A stretch of DNA of 64,000 nucleotides from Pontibacillus sp. HMF3514 (GTDB taxonomy: Bacteria > Bacillota > Bacilli > Bacillales > BH030062): contig NZ_CP047393.1 of assembly GCF_009858175.1 (NCBI RefSeq), positions 3,410,001-3,474,000 of the forward strand, given 5' to 3'. Below the pieces are notes generated by a model. That model was not told the DNA's origin. It saw only the letters and a program-made list of their open reading frames with translations, and ran no database searches. The position numbers and the translations under genes are program-made. Positions 51,218 to 59,949 of the stretch are shown here, in pieces (the stretch's first letter is position 1; the number at the start of each line of letters is the position of its first letter).

Positions 51218-52708
51218 ATGAAGAGTAGAATATACAAGCTCATTCCCTTATTAAGCATCATAGTATTATGCACTATAAGTAACGCTATTCCTGTCTCTGC
51301 TGAAGATTTCGGTCCTTCAGAGTGGAGTCAATACAGATTAAATCCTGAAAACAATCCAGTTTACCACAGTGATTTCAACTCAATTTTAGAAAACACTATT
51401 AATACAAATGATCAAATTCGTTCGACACCAGTTATTGTTGGAAATAATGTGTACATAGGAAATCATAATACGGGAGACATTTACTCTTATGATTTGATTA
51501 ATAAAGAAATGAATTGGCAAGCAAAAGCACCGAATTGGATTCATTCTGAACTCATCTATATGAATAACCAATTATTTGTAGGATACGGGAACCGATTTTT
51601 TCATGAAGATGGGACAAGGGGGACAAAAAAGAGCGGGCTTTTAAGTCTTGATCCAAGTACTGGTGAGATATTATGGAAATTCGAAACAAAAGGTGAAGTT
51701 ATGCCTACACCCGCTTTCTATGATAATACGGTTTATGCCACCACAGGGGATAGACACCTTTATGCCATTGATCCCAAAACCGGTACTGAAAAGTGGAAGT
51801 TAGATATAGGGCACGTTGCCAGTATGTCTTCCCCAAATATTAAGGATGGAATTTTATACGTTGGAGGCGGAAGTCCTCGACCTTATACATTTACAGCTGT
51901 TGATTTATCCAAGCAAGAAATCGTATGGCAGACCGAATTGAAGGATGTGTACGCTGGCTTAGATGATGTACCACCTGCAATCTATGAAAACTTAGTGATA
52001 ACAACAGCATTAGAGCGAAAAGTATTAAGTGTAAGAGAAGTATATAACAGAAGTGGTTTAACCCAAGCTTATAAACAAATGCTTAAACTTTCATTTGGAG
52101 AACTAATGAATCAAAAGCCTGACCATATTCCAAAGCACATTATGTACGCGATGGATATTAACTCCGGAAAAATGGTTTGGAAAAAAAGTCTTGGTGCTGG
52201 TCCGATGGTTTCTAATAACAAATCCGGTGCACCGATGATATATGAAGACAAAGTATTTGTTGGGAGCCCTATTACTCAATCCTTTTATGCATATGATGCT
52301 AAAACGGGAGATCAGTTATGGAACTATAAAAGTAATATAAATAAGGCACCACCAGTAGCAGATAAGGGCGTTGTCTATTTTACAGATAAAGAAGGTCTTG
52401 TTTATGCTTTCAATGTTGAAAATGGTGAGTTATTAGGAAAGAAACAATTAGGTGGAAAACTCGCACCCTCTGGTCCTGTACTGATGAATGACCATTTAGT
52501 TGTGGGGAGCCAGGATTCCAATGTCTATGTTTTACCAACTGATGAAATTATTAATGCAAATGAGAGTAGTCCTGAGCAAACTAATACAACCACTGAGAAA
52601 TCGAATAGTGTATTTTCATTTGTCTTTTTCGTATATGTTGTTCCGATAGTAGCTCTGTTACTCTTTTTATTATTAATAATCTTTGTCATAAAAAAGGTTA
52701 GAAAATAA
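51218..52708 (+). CDS. Exported PQQ-type beta-propeller protein with C-terminal membrane anchor
   Basis: 496 residues. A signal peptide (YKLIPLLSIIVLCTISNAIP, cut near VSA-E) precedes seven or eight PQQ-like repeats with the typical AIDPKTGTEKWKLDIG, SLDPSTGEILWKFETKG and YDAKTGDQLWNYKS strands. A Ser/Thr-rich linker and a membrane helix (FVYVVPIVALLLFLLLIIFV, about 468-490) end in basic KKVRK, so the protein is held with its propeller outside. The catalytic residues of quinoprotein dehydrogenases are not evident, and BamB-like scaffold or binding roles are more likely. ATG follows ATAGGAGAGATAACCC. No operon partner. Confidence 0.88.
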   Translation: MKSRIYKLIPLLSIIVLCTISNAIPVSAEDFGPSEWSQYRLNPENNPVYHSDFNSILENTINTNDQIRSTPVIVGNNVYIGNHNTGDIYSYDLINKEMNWQAKAPNWIHSELIYMNNQLFVGYGNRFFHEDGTRGTKKSGLLSLDPSTGEILWKFETKGEVMPTPAFYDNTVYATTGDRHLYAIDPKTGTEKWKLDIGHVASMSSPNIKDGILYVGGGSPRPYTFTAVDLSKQEIVWQTELKDVYAGLDDVPPAIYENLVITTALERKVLSVREVYNRSGLTQAYKQMLKLSFGELMNQKPDHIPKHIMYAMDINSGKMVWKKSLGAGPMVSNNKSGAPMIYEDKVFVGSPITQSFYAYDAKTGDQLWNYKSNINKAPPVADKGVVYFTDKEGLVYAFNVENGELLGKKQLGGKLAPSGPVLMNDHLVVGSQDSNVYVLPTDEIINANESSPEQTNTTTEKSNSVFSFVFFVYVVPIVALLLFLLLIIFVIKKVRK

Positions 52709-52794
52709 CTTAAAGAAAACTACACTGTGAACATTAAGGAAATCTTATTTTTCGTGATGATGAGCAAATAAAAAAGTAGATTTTAAACATTAAC

Positions 52795-52828
52795 AAGCCT
52801 GTGATGCCTTCATTGTCATCACAGGCTT
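52795..52828. terminator. Bidirectional hairpin between convergent genes
   Basis: AAGCCTGTGATG / CATCACAGGCTT, 12 perfect pairs around a 10-base loop, between the PQQ-repeat gene and the small exported-protein gene. The T run after it is weak (TTTACAC), so termination efficiency is uncertain. Confidence 0.65.
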
Positions 52829-52877
52829 TACACGTAAAAAATATATTCAATTAAGTATGTAGCAGGGTGCTTTAAAT

Positions 52878-53318
52878 TTATCGATTGCTAGGATGATTTG
52901 GTTTATTTATATCAATAACACCATTTTCTACTGGATCAGATTGATTACCATTAACACTTAGGTGATATTCCCAACTCCCCCAAATAGGCGTTCCTTCGCC
53001 AGTGTAACGTGGATCAGACTCATGAACAATTAGAAGGAAAAACTTTTCTTTAGTTTCAGTGTTGGTTATATGATTTGTCATCCATCCACTGTCTAAATAA
53101 GGATCTCCACCAAAGTCACCTCGATATTGAACTCTGTAATGATACACGACTCCTTCATATTCAGATTCTTCAGTGTACACACCTGTGACATCACCATCAG
53201 GAATACCTCCATCATATGTCTGATGACCAGGCACAACAGTGCTTTTAGCCGCTACCTCTGTCACCATTAACCCCATTGTAAAAACCATAATCAATGAAGC
53301 TGCTAACAACTTCTTCAT
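52878..53318 (-). CDS. Small secreted hypothetical protein (146 residues)
   Basis: A signal peptide (KKLLAASLIMVFTMGLMVTE, cut after VAA-K) precedes about 122 mature residues. The mature part is rich in Tyr, Gly, Asp and Trp, with strand-like segments such as YEGVVYHYRVQYRGDFGG and PIWGSWEYHLSVNG. There are no Cys and no catalytic motif that I recognise. ATG at 53318 follows GGGAGGAGTCTTAGC. It is monocistronic, convergent with the PQQ-repeat gene and divergent from the sigma-54 activator. Confidence 0.75.
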   Translation of the reverse strand: MKKLLAASLIMVFTMGLMVTEVAAKSTVVPGHQTYDGGIPDGDVTGVYTEESEYEGVVYHYRVQYRGDFGGDPYLDSGWMTNHITNTETKEKFFLLIVHESDPRYTGEGTPIWGSWEYHLSVNGNQSDPVENGVIDINKPNHPSNR

Positions 53319-53522
53319 GCTAAGACTCCTCCCTATAATGGCACTCCACCCTAATCTATTCGTTTAAATAACAATTATACCAATATCTCATATTTTTATT
53401 GTGGTAAGGAAAATGACAAATACACAAGTCCCTTTGCCTCCTTATAAGTTTATTCTACATAGGGATGATAGCGTCCATATGATAAAATATAACAAAATAA
53501 AAATAAGATTGGAGGGGACCCC

Positions 53523-55115
53523 ATGCAATTACATCAAAATGCTCAAATCAGTCAAGCTATTGAACAATTTTCGGATTCTAATGTAGATATGATTGAAATA
53601 ATAAATGATCAAGGAAATGTTGTTGGAACCCTATCCATTGAAGATATGCACGACATTATAGATAGCGGAAACCTCAGTAATTCATTAGGAGATATTTTAG
53701 AAGCTAAATTGCAAAAGAATAATGAAACAAAAAGCACAATGAATCACCAATACAGCGAAATACTAGACAGCCCCATCTTCACAGACATCATCAATTCTCT
53801 TCACGATGGAGTGTTCATCACGAATGGTGAAGGTGTAACCGTAAAAGTAAACAAAGCCTACGAACGTATAACAGACCTCAAAGCTGAACAACTAATTGGC
53901 TACCATATGGATGATGTAATTAAGGCTGGCTACATTTCAAAATCTGCGTCCCTTCATGTTCTAAAAGAAAAAAGGCCCGTAACACTCATGCAGAAGATCG
54001 CAAACGGCCGAAACATTATTGTTTCTGGAACCCCTATCTTTTCGAACAACCAAGAAATCCTGTACGTGATTAATAGTGTAAGAGACATTACAGAGTTATT
54101 AGAACTCAAGCACCAAATAGAAGACCTACAAGAATTAAAGAACCTAAGACAAAGTTCAAAAGAAGCTTACTCCAAAACCGAAGAATCACCTTTTTACGCT
54201 AGCGACAAAATGAAAAACCTCATTACCATCATAGAACGTGTCGCAAAAACAGATGCTCAAGTTCTCATGCAAGGTGAAACAGGTGTGGGTAAGACGATGA
54301 TCGCGAAACATATTCACGAGAAATCAAACCGCTCTAGCAAAAGCTTCCTAGAACTAAATTGCGGCGCCCTCCCTACCAATTTAATCGAAGCTGAATTATT
54401 CGGCTATGAACCAGGAGCATTTACCGGTGCTCTTTCCAAAGGCAAAAAAGGACTGCTAGAGGTTGCGGATCAAGGCACTTTATTCTTAGATGAAATCGGA
54501 GACCTTCCTTTAGAGCTTCAAGTAAAACTATTAAAGGTTATTGAAGATCAAGCCTTTTATCCAGTAGGCTCATCAAAACTAAAACATATTAATGTAAGAA
54601 TTATTGCAGCTTCTCACAAGAACCTTAAAAACCTCGTTCATAAAGGAGAATTTCGTGAGGATCTCTATTATCGATTAAATGTTGTGCCCATTCATATTCC
54701 TCCGTTACGAGAGCGCAAAAAAGAAATCCATGCGATGACCCAGCACTTCTTACAAGAATATAATGAAGCATATGGATTCTCTAAAACTATAACCCTTGAT
54801 GCTCTTGATGCATTTTATGACTATGAATGGCCTGGTAATATAAGAGAGTTAAAGAACTTAATTGAACAGTTAGTGGTGATTACATCAGACGATCAAATTA
54901 CACGCGAGGAACTCCCTGAAGAGCTTCTCCAGAAAAACTATTCTACTCAAAAGAATGATGATGAAATCATTCCTCTCAATCAAGCAATTGAACAAGTCGA
55001 ACGAGAAATGATCACTAAAGCGATGAGAAAATATAAAACCACTAGAAAAGTAGCGGAAGTTTTAGAAGTAAGCCAATCAACAATCGTACAGAAAATGAAA
55101 AAATGGGAAAGTTGA
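53523..55115 (+). CDS. Sigma-54-dependent transcriptional activator (CBS-like/PAS/AAA+/Fis)
   Basis: 530 residues. ATG follows TTGGAGGGGACCCC. Domains: one CBS-like half (VDMIEIINDQGNVVGTLSIE, about 15-65), a PAS sensor (INSLHDGVFITNGEGVTVKV, about 85-195), the AAA+ ATPase (about 225-455) and a Fis-type HTH (TTRKVAEVLEVSQSTIVQKM, about 500-525). Walker A is GETGVGKTMIAKHIH and Walker B is LFLDEIGDLP. The sigma-54-contact loop EPGAFTGAL is intact, so it should open sigma-54 promoters. Such a promoter lies 120 bases downstream in front of the dehydrogenase operon, which it very likely controls. The PAS domain presumably senses the substrate. Confidence 0.95.
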   Translation: MQLHQNAQISQAIEQFSDSNVDMIEIINDQGNVVGTLSIEDMHDIIDSGNLSNSLGDILEAKLQKNNETKSTMNHQYSEILDSPIFTDIINSLHDGVFITNGEGVTVKVNKAYERITDLKAEQLIGYHMDDVIKAGYISKSASLHVLKEKRPVTLMQKIANGRNIIVSGTPIFSNNQEILYVINSVRDITELLELKHQIEDLQELKNLRQSSKEAYSKTEESPFYASDKMKNLITIIERVAKTDAQVLMQGETGVGKTMIAKHIHEKSNRSSKSFLELNCGALPTNLIEAELFGYEPGAFTGALSKGKKGLLEVADQGTLFLDEIGDLPLELQVKLLKVIEDQAFYPVGSSKLKHINVRIIAASHKNLKNLVHKGEFREDLYYRLNVVPIHIPPLRERKKEIHAMTQHFLQEYNEAYGFSKTITLDALDAFYDYEWPGNIRELKNLIEQLVVITSDDQITREELPEELLQKNYSTQKNDDEIIPLNQAIEQVEREMITKAMRKYKTTRKVAEVLEVSQSTIVQKMKKWES

Positions 55116-55144
55116 TTAGAAAATTAATCAACTTTCCCATTTTT
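55101..55144 (+). terminator. Terminator overlapping the end of the sigma-54 activator gene
   Basis: AAATGGGAAAGTTGATTA and TAATCAACTTTCCCATTT form an 18-base-pair perfect hairpin followed by TTTG. It includes the last four codons and the TGA (55113-55115) of the activator. It would separate the activator transcript from the operon. Confidence 0.85.
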
Positions 55145-55182
55145 GATTAATTCCCTATTCAAAATTTCGAGCATTTTATGAC

Positions 55183-55210
55183 AACGCTTTCATTCTCAAA
55201 CGCTCCATTG
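55183..55210 (+). promoter_or_regulatory. Candidate activator-binding (UAS) repeats
   Basis: AACGCTTTCATT (55183) and AACGCTCCATTG (55199) are imperfect direct repeats 16 bases apart. They lie 35-55 bases upstream of the sigma-54 -24 element. This is closer than usual for an enhancer, so the assignment is weak. Confidence 0.35.
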
Positions 55211-55235
55211 TCGTTATTTTCAGAATTTTATCATA

Positions 55236-55253
55236 TTGGCATGAATTTTGCAT
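55236..55253 (+). promoter_or_regulatory. Sigma-54 (-24/-12) promoter of the dehydrogenase operon
   Basis: TTGGCATGAATTTTGCAT matches the consensus TTGGCAC-N4-TTTGCA with the invariant GG (55238-55239) and GC (55250-55251) correctly spaced. It lies 34 bases before the dehydrogenase start and just after a sigma-54 activator gene. Confidence 0.9.
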
Positions 55254-55286
55254 GTATAAGAGTAAATGAGAAAGGAGTCCAACACG

Positions 55287-56435
55287 ATGTCTATCTCTAC
55301 TTTTAAAATCGCAAATAAACTTATTACCGGTAACGGAGCAACTGAAAAACTGTCGGAAGAAATGAATCGACTACAGGTCTCCAACCCGTTAATCGTAACC
55401 GATGAAATCTTACAGAAAGTTGGTGTTGTCGATCAAGTCACCCCACTTTTGAAAGGGCTTTCTTTTAAAACATTTACAGGTGTTAAACCAGACCCTGAAT
55501 TAAAAATTGTTGAAGAATGCGCCGAAGTATTTTCAAAAGGTAACCATGATAGCCTGATTGCCATTGGTGGTGGAAGTGCGATTGATATTGCAAAGAGTGT
55601 ATCAGCCTTATCATCCCATAACGGTCAGCTAGCGGAGCTTATTGGAACAGACCTTGTCCCTCAGAAAGGCTGTCCAATCATCACCCTCCCTACTACAGCC
55701 GGAACTGGATCTGAGGTAACCAACATCTCTATCCTATCTGATAAGGAAGCCCAGTTGAAAAAGGGGATCGTCAGTGATTACTTACTACCCGATGTTGCCA
55801 TTGTAGCGCCTGAAATGACCCTAACAATGCCACCATCTGTAACCGCTGCAAGTGGCGTAGATGCCCTCGTTCATGCAATCGAAGCGTATATATCGGTACA
55901 CGCTTCCCCTATCACAGATGCATTGGCTATTCAGGCCATCAAAATGATCTCAAAAAATCTACCAAAGGCCTATTCGAATCCAGACCATATGGAAGCACGT
56001 GAAAACATGGCAACCGCAAGCCTAATGGCAGGAATGGCTTTCGGTAATGCAGGGGTAGGAGCTGTACACGCACTCGCTTATCCGTTAGGTGGCCGCTATA
56101 ATATCGCTCATGGTGTCAGTAACGCTCTCCTTCTCCCTTATGTGATGGAATGGAACAAAATTGCTTGTGTCGAACGTTTCCGAGACATTGCAAATGCATT
56201 TGGAGAACAGGTTTCCCACCTTTCAGATTCAGACGCTGCAGATCAAGCTGTAAAAGCAATGGAACGACTATGTACTGAAGTCAATATCCCAACAGGCTTA
56301 AGATCGTTTGATATACCGGAAAGCGCTATAAATGACATGGCAGAGGATGCGAGTAAAATAGAAAGATTGCTCAATAACAACCCTCGTAAATTAGGAAAGA
56401 ACGAAATTGAACAAATCTATCAATCGGCATACTAG
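55287..56435 (+). CDS. Iron-containing alcohol dehydrogenase (hydroxyacid dehydrogenase candidate)
   Basis: 382 residues from ATG at 55287 (AAAGGAG nine bases upstream; ATG at 55266 has none). Family III dehydrogenase motifs: SLIAIGGGSAIDIAKSVSAL and PTTAGTGSEVTNISILSDKE for NAD binding. Metal-ligand segments are GVDALVHAIEAYISVHASPI and GVGAVHALAYPLGGRYNIAH. It oxidises a primary alcohol to an aldehyde. Next to a succinate-semialdehyde-type dehydrogenase and a permease, 4-hydroxybutyrate is a plausible substrate, since 4-hydroxybutyrate dehydrogenases belong to this family. Other omega-hydroxy acids or diols cannot be excluded. Confidence 0.92.
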   Translation: MSISTFKIANKLITGNGATEKLSEEMNRLQVSNPLIVTDEILQKVGVVDQVTPLLKGLSFKTFTGVKPDPELKIVEECAEVFSKGNHDSLIAIGGGSAIDIAKSVSALSSHNGQLAELIGTDLVPQKGCPIITLPTTAGTGSEVTNISILSDKEAQLKKGIVSDYLLPDVAIVAPEMTLTMPPSVTAASGVDALVHAIEAYISVHASPITDALAIQAIKMISKNLPKAYSNPDHMEARENMATASLMAGMAFGNAGVGAVHALAYPLGGRYNIAHGVSNALLLPYVMEWNKIACVERFRDIANAFGEQVSHLSDSDAADQAVKAMERLCTEVNIPTGLRSFDIPESAINDMAEDASKIERLLNNNPRKLGKNEIEQIYQSAY

Positions 56436-56474
56436 AAACAGTGTGCCAAAACTATAAGAAAAGAGGTATGCGAA

Positions 56475-57866
56475 ATGTGGAAAAATCGTAACTATGGTGA
56501 AGAATCTCCATACATCCCGTTAGGCCCATTCAAATTAAGACTACCTTTTATTCACTACAAATTTGAATGGCCAGACTATGTGCAAGGACTTATGATGTGT
56601 GCTGTTGACTTAGCAGCAATCCCATTAATGACCGAACTGCTAGGTATGCCATTTGAAGTTGCCTTAGCTGTTGTCCTATTAAACGGTATTTTGTACTTAA
56701 CCCACCACTTACTTGGGGATCCCGTTGTGCCAGGTTGGATTACACCAGCCATTCCGTTAATTATGGCTTATGTATCCACGTTCCCTGAAGGTGTTGACCG
56801 GGTTCATGCCCTCGTCGCCTTCCAGTTAACTCTCGGACTCTTCTCCATCTTTTTAGGAGTTACGGGGCTCGCAAGAAAAGTTGTATCGTTTGTTCCGCCA
56901 GCGATTAAATCCGGCATTATTTTAGGAGCTGGTATCGCAGCTGTTAAATCCGTGTTTGAAGTAGGCGGACGATTTGAAAGCTTCCCATGGTCCATTTCCA
57001 TTGCAGTAGGGATCGCATTTTATATTATCTTTTCCAAACACTTTAACAAACTCAAAACTCGAAACTCAGCTTGGGGATTAATCGGGAAACTAGGAATCTT
57101 TCCAATTATCATTTTAGCTGTCGTGATTGCTCCCCTATTCGGTGAAGCTTCATGGCCAACAATTGAATGGGGATTAATTAACCCTGACTTCGCCACGCTT
57201 TGGAGCGAATACACCGTATTTGGAGTGGGCTTCCCATCCTTCATGCTATTTGTTAAAGCTATACCAACCGTGTTAGCAGCTTACATTGTCCTATTTGGTG
57301 ATGTTTTACAAAGTAAAGCACTCATCTCTGAAGCTGACGAATTACGTAAAGATGAAAAAATTGATTATAACGAAAACCGTGCTCACATGATCTTCGGTGG
57401 ACGTAACTCGATTATGAGTTTCCTAGGCCCTGACGTGACAATGGCTGGTCCACTATGGGCAGCGATGCAGGTTGTTGTGATTGAACGCTTTAAAGAAGGT
57501 AAAAAAGCGATGAACTCCTTATTCGGTGGATCAGGCTCCTTCCGTTGGGGTACCAATACAGGTCTGATTCTTATGCCGATCGTAAGCTTGGTTCAACCTA
57601 TTCTAGGTATTGCCCTTGCCCTTACGTTATTAATCCAGGGTTATGTAAGTGTACGTGTAGGTATTTTAGAATCCCGAAGTCACCGTGATCTTGGAATTGC
57701 AGGAATCATTGGAGCTGTGTTAGCAACAAAAGGAGCAACTTGGGCATTCGCAGTAGGTGTGCTACTGACGCTATTAGTGTACGGTAAGCAGTTCTTTACT
57801 GGAGAAAACGATCAGATCTTTACAAAAGACATTGAAGAAGAAGAGATTAAACAAAAAATCTCGTAA
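56475..57866 (+). CDS. Putative permease, NCS2/SulP-like fold, in the sigma-54 operon
   Basis: 463 residues with about 12-13 hydrophobic segments. Conserved-looking blocks are LTHHLLGDPVVPGWITPAIP, FVPPAIKSGIILGAGIAAVK and MSFLGPDVTMAGPLWAAMQV. The pattern recalls nucleobase/ascorbate-type (NCS2) transporters and SulP, but the usual nucleobase signature is not clear. It lies between two dehydrogenase genes (39 and 21 bases apart), so it should import their substrate, perhaps a short hydroxy acid. AAGAGGTATGCGAA precedes the ATG. Confidence 0.8.
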   Translation: MWKNRNYGEESPYIPLGPFKLRLPFIHYKFEWPDYVQGLMMCAVDLAAIPLMTELLGMPFEVALAVVLLNGILYLTHHLLGDPVVPGWITPAIPLIMAYVSTFPEGVDRVHALVAFQLTLGLFSIFLGVTGLARKVVSFVPPAIKSGIILGAGIAAVKSVFEVGGRFESFPWSISIAVGIAFYIIFSKHFNKLKTRNSAWGLIGKLGIFPIIILAVVIAPLFGEASWPTIEWGLINPDFATLWSEYTVFGVGFPSFMLFVKAIPTVLAAYIVLFGDVLQSKALISEADELRKDEKIDYNENRAHMIFGGRNSIMSFLGPDVTMAGPLWAAMQVVVIERFKEGKKAMNSLFGGSGSFRWGTNTGLILMPIVSLVQPILGIALALTLLIQGYVSVRVGILESRSHRDLGIAGIIGAVLATKGATWAFAVGVLLTLLVYGKQFFTGENDQIFTKDIEEEEIKQKIS

Positions 57867-57887
57867 CAAGCTACAAGGAGGATAACG

Positions 57888-59306
57888 ATGGAAGCATATG
57901 CTTTGAGAATAAACGGAGAAGATATCGGAAAAGAATTACCACCATTAGAAGTGAACAATCCAGCAACTGGAGAGATTATTGCAACGGTTCCTCACGCTGG
58001 AGCCAACGAAGCAAAACAATCCGTTGATGCTGCATCCCAAGCGTTTAAAAGCTGGTCCAAATATTCCGCCTATGAACGAAGTGAGGTCATCCGAAAATGG
58101 CATGATCTCATCAATGAACACAAGGAAGACCTAGCACGCACAATGACGATCGAACAAGGAAAACCTTTAAAGGAATCCCGAGGTGAGATCAACTACGCTA
58201 ACGGATTTATCTCCTGGTATGCAGAAGAGGGAAAACGCGTGTACGGCGAACAAATTCCCGCTACACAACGAAACAAACGACTTTTCGTTCAAAAACAACC
58301 CGTCGGCGTTGTAGCAGTGATCACACCTTGGAACTTCCCTGCAGCCATGATCACTAGAAAAGTTGCCCCTGCCCTTGCGACAGGGTGTACGGTGGTCATC
58401 AAGCCAGCGGAACAAACACCGATTACAGCTATTAAACTAGCATTACTTGCTGAAGAAGCAGGGATTCCTAAAGGTGTGATCAATGTAGTGACAGGTGATC
58501 CAAAAGCTATTGGAGAGGCTTGGCTAGAAGATGCCCGAGTTCGCAAGTTAACATTCACCGGCTCAACAGAAGTTGGCAAGCTATTAATGAAAGGCTCAGC
58601 CGATACAGTCAAAAAAGTCTCCCTTGAGCTAGGAGGGCATGCACCTGTAATCCTGATGGATGATGCTGACTTGGATAAAGCAGTCGAGGGGGTAATGGGC
58701 TCAAAATTCCGAAATGCTGGGCAGACTTGTGTTTGTTCAAACCGGATTTATGTGCATGAATCGATCGTAGAACCTTTTACAGAGAAACTAGTTGAAGAAG
58801 TAAGGAAACTTAAAGTAGGAAATGGATTAGAAGATGGCGTCAACATTGGTCCACTAATTGATGATCAAGCCGTATCAAAAGTACAAAATCATGTAAAAGA
58901 TGCTGAGGATAAAGGAGCAAAAGTAGTCTATCAAGGAGAAAAGCAAGATGGGCTCTATTTTGATCCTGTAGTTGTGAGAGATACAACAGATGACATGATC
59001 TGTATGACTGAAGAAACATTCGGTCCACTTGTACCGATCGCAACCTTCAAATCAGAAGAGGAAGCAATCCATAGAGCCAATGACTCGATTTATGGTCTAT
59101 CTGCATACGTCTTTACAGAAAACATGACGAAAGGAATTACGATAAGTGAGCAATTAGAGTATGGAATTGTTGGCTTAAATGATGGACTTCCATCCACTCC
59201 ACAAGCACCGTTTGGTGGGTTTAAGCAAAGTGGCCTTGGTCGTGAAGGTGGTCATCATGGGATTGAGGAGTATTTGGAAACTAAATATATATCGGTTGGG
59301 TTGTAA
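57888..59306 (+). CDS. gabD: NAD(P)-dependent aldehyde dehydrogenase, succinate-semialdehyde dehydrogenase type
   Basis: 472 residues. ALDH motifs: TPWNFPAAMITRKVAPALAT, FTGSTEVGKLLM, catalytic Glu in LELGGHAPVI (about 247) and catalytic Cys in FRNAGQTCVCSNRIYV (about 281). EETFGPLVPI and PFGGFKQSGLGREGG close the fold. The GQTCVCSNR segment is typical of succinate-semialdehyde dehydrogenases (GabD). It would convert the aldehyde from the iron alcohol dehydrogenase to an acid that enters central metabolism. ATG follows ACAAGGAGGATAACG. Last gene of the sigma-54 operon, with a terminator downstream. Confidence 0.9.
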   Translation: MEAYALRINGEDIGKELPPLEVNNPATGEIIATVPHAGANEAKQSVDAASQAFKSWSKYSAYERSEVIRKWHDLINEHKEDLARTMTIEQGKPLKESRGEINYANGFISWYAEEGKRVYGEQIPATQRNKRLFVQKQPVGVVAVITPWNFPAAMITRKVAPALATGCTVVIKPAEQTPITAIKLALLAEEAGIPKGVINVVTGDPKAIGEAWLEDARVRKLTFTGSTEVGKLLMKGSADTVKKVSLELGGHAPVILMDDADLDKAVEGVMGSKFRNAGQTCVCSNRIYVHESIVEPFTEKLVEEVRKLKVGNGLEDGVNIGPLIDDQAVSKVQNHVKDAEDKGAKVVYQGEKQDGLYFDPVVVRDTTDDMICMTEETFGPLVPIATFKSEEEAIHRANDSIYGLSAYVFTENMTKGITISEQLEYGIVGLNDGLPSTPQAPFGGFKQSGLGREGGHHGIEEYLETKYISVGL

Positions 59307-59325
59307 AAAAACAAGCTATAAATTA

Positions 59326-59367
59326 GAATGCCTGCATTTCTTTGAGTGCAGGCATTCTTACTTTTTT
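59326..59367 (+). terminator. Terminator after the sigma-54 operon
   Basis: GAATGCCTGCA / TGCAGGCATTC, 11 perfect pairs around TTTCTTTGAG, then TTACTTTTTT. It probably serves the convergent membrane-protein gene as well. Confidence 0.88.
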
Positions 59368-59923
59368 ACTCATCGACAATTAGCGCATTCTCTATTAATT
59401 TAAAAAAGCTCCTCAACAATAACAACAAGCTAATTACAGAAATTATATAAATACCATATAATATAAAACTTGCAACTAATAACTTAACATAAGAAAAGGA
59501 GATAATAATAATATTGGTAATAATAAAATATATCATCGCTCTAACCAATGTTATAAATTCTTTTTTATTTTCCGCAAATTGATCTTTATCTCTCAAAGCT
59601 ACCACAGCTACAAGCATCCCTCCGAATCCAATACTTGCAGTAATACTGATACTCGCCATTTTCTGTATGTAACTTTGAAGATATTCTATTGTTACTTCTT
59701 CAATTCCTAGTACCCAAAACATATAAACTATTATCAGTGCACTTGGTAGCCCTATCATTACAGAACCAAATGCAAAATTAAGGATATATTTTCCTTTATT
59801 TTCATTTATGAATGTCCTTAACTTTTTGTAATCTAAAAGCTTTTTATATATTAAAGGTCTAAAAAATAAGAAAACTACCACAAGTAAAATTATAAAAAAA
59901 TTTGAGTCAATAGTAATCTCCAT
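59366..59923 (-). CDS. Hypothetical membrane protein downstream of rfbB
   Basis: 185 residues with about five hydrophobic segments (about 8-22, 48-70, 92-108, 125-147 and 150-175). A charged stretch VALRDKDQFAENKKEFITLV lies between the third and fourth. It is rich in Ile, Leu and Tyr, and its DNA is markedly AT-rich compared with the rfb genes. ATG at 59923 follows TTGAGAGGTGAAAT. It starts 27 bases after the rfbB stop on the same strand, so it may be read through from the rhamnose operon. I do not recognise the family. Confidence 0.7.
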   Translation of the reverse strand: MEITIDSNFFIILLVVVFLFFRPLIYKKLLDYKKLRTFINENKGKYILNFAFGSVMIGLPSALIIVYMFWVLGIEEVTIEYLQSYIQKMASISITASIGFGGMLVAVVALRDKDQFAENKKEFITLVRAMIYFIITNIIIISFSYVKLLVASFILYGIYIISVISLLLLLRSFFKLIENALIVDE

Positions 59924-59949
59924 ATTTCACCTCTCAACTTAAGCGCAGC

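Noticed and set aside
53401-53586. Plus-strand frame of 61 codons before the sigma-54 activator
   Set aside because: It overlaps the activator start out of frame and covers the ribosome binding site and probable promoter (ATGATAAAATATAAC).
56475-57866. Uracil/xanthine permease call for the sigma-54 operon transporter
   Set aside because: The fold is suggestive but the nucleobase signature is not visible and the neighbouring enzymes do not act on nucleobases, so only a general permease call is given.
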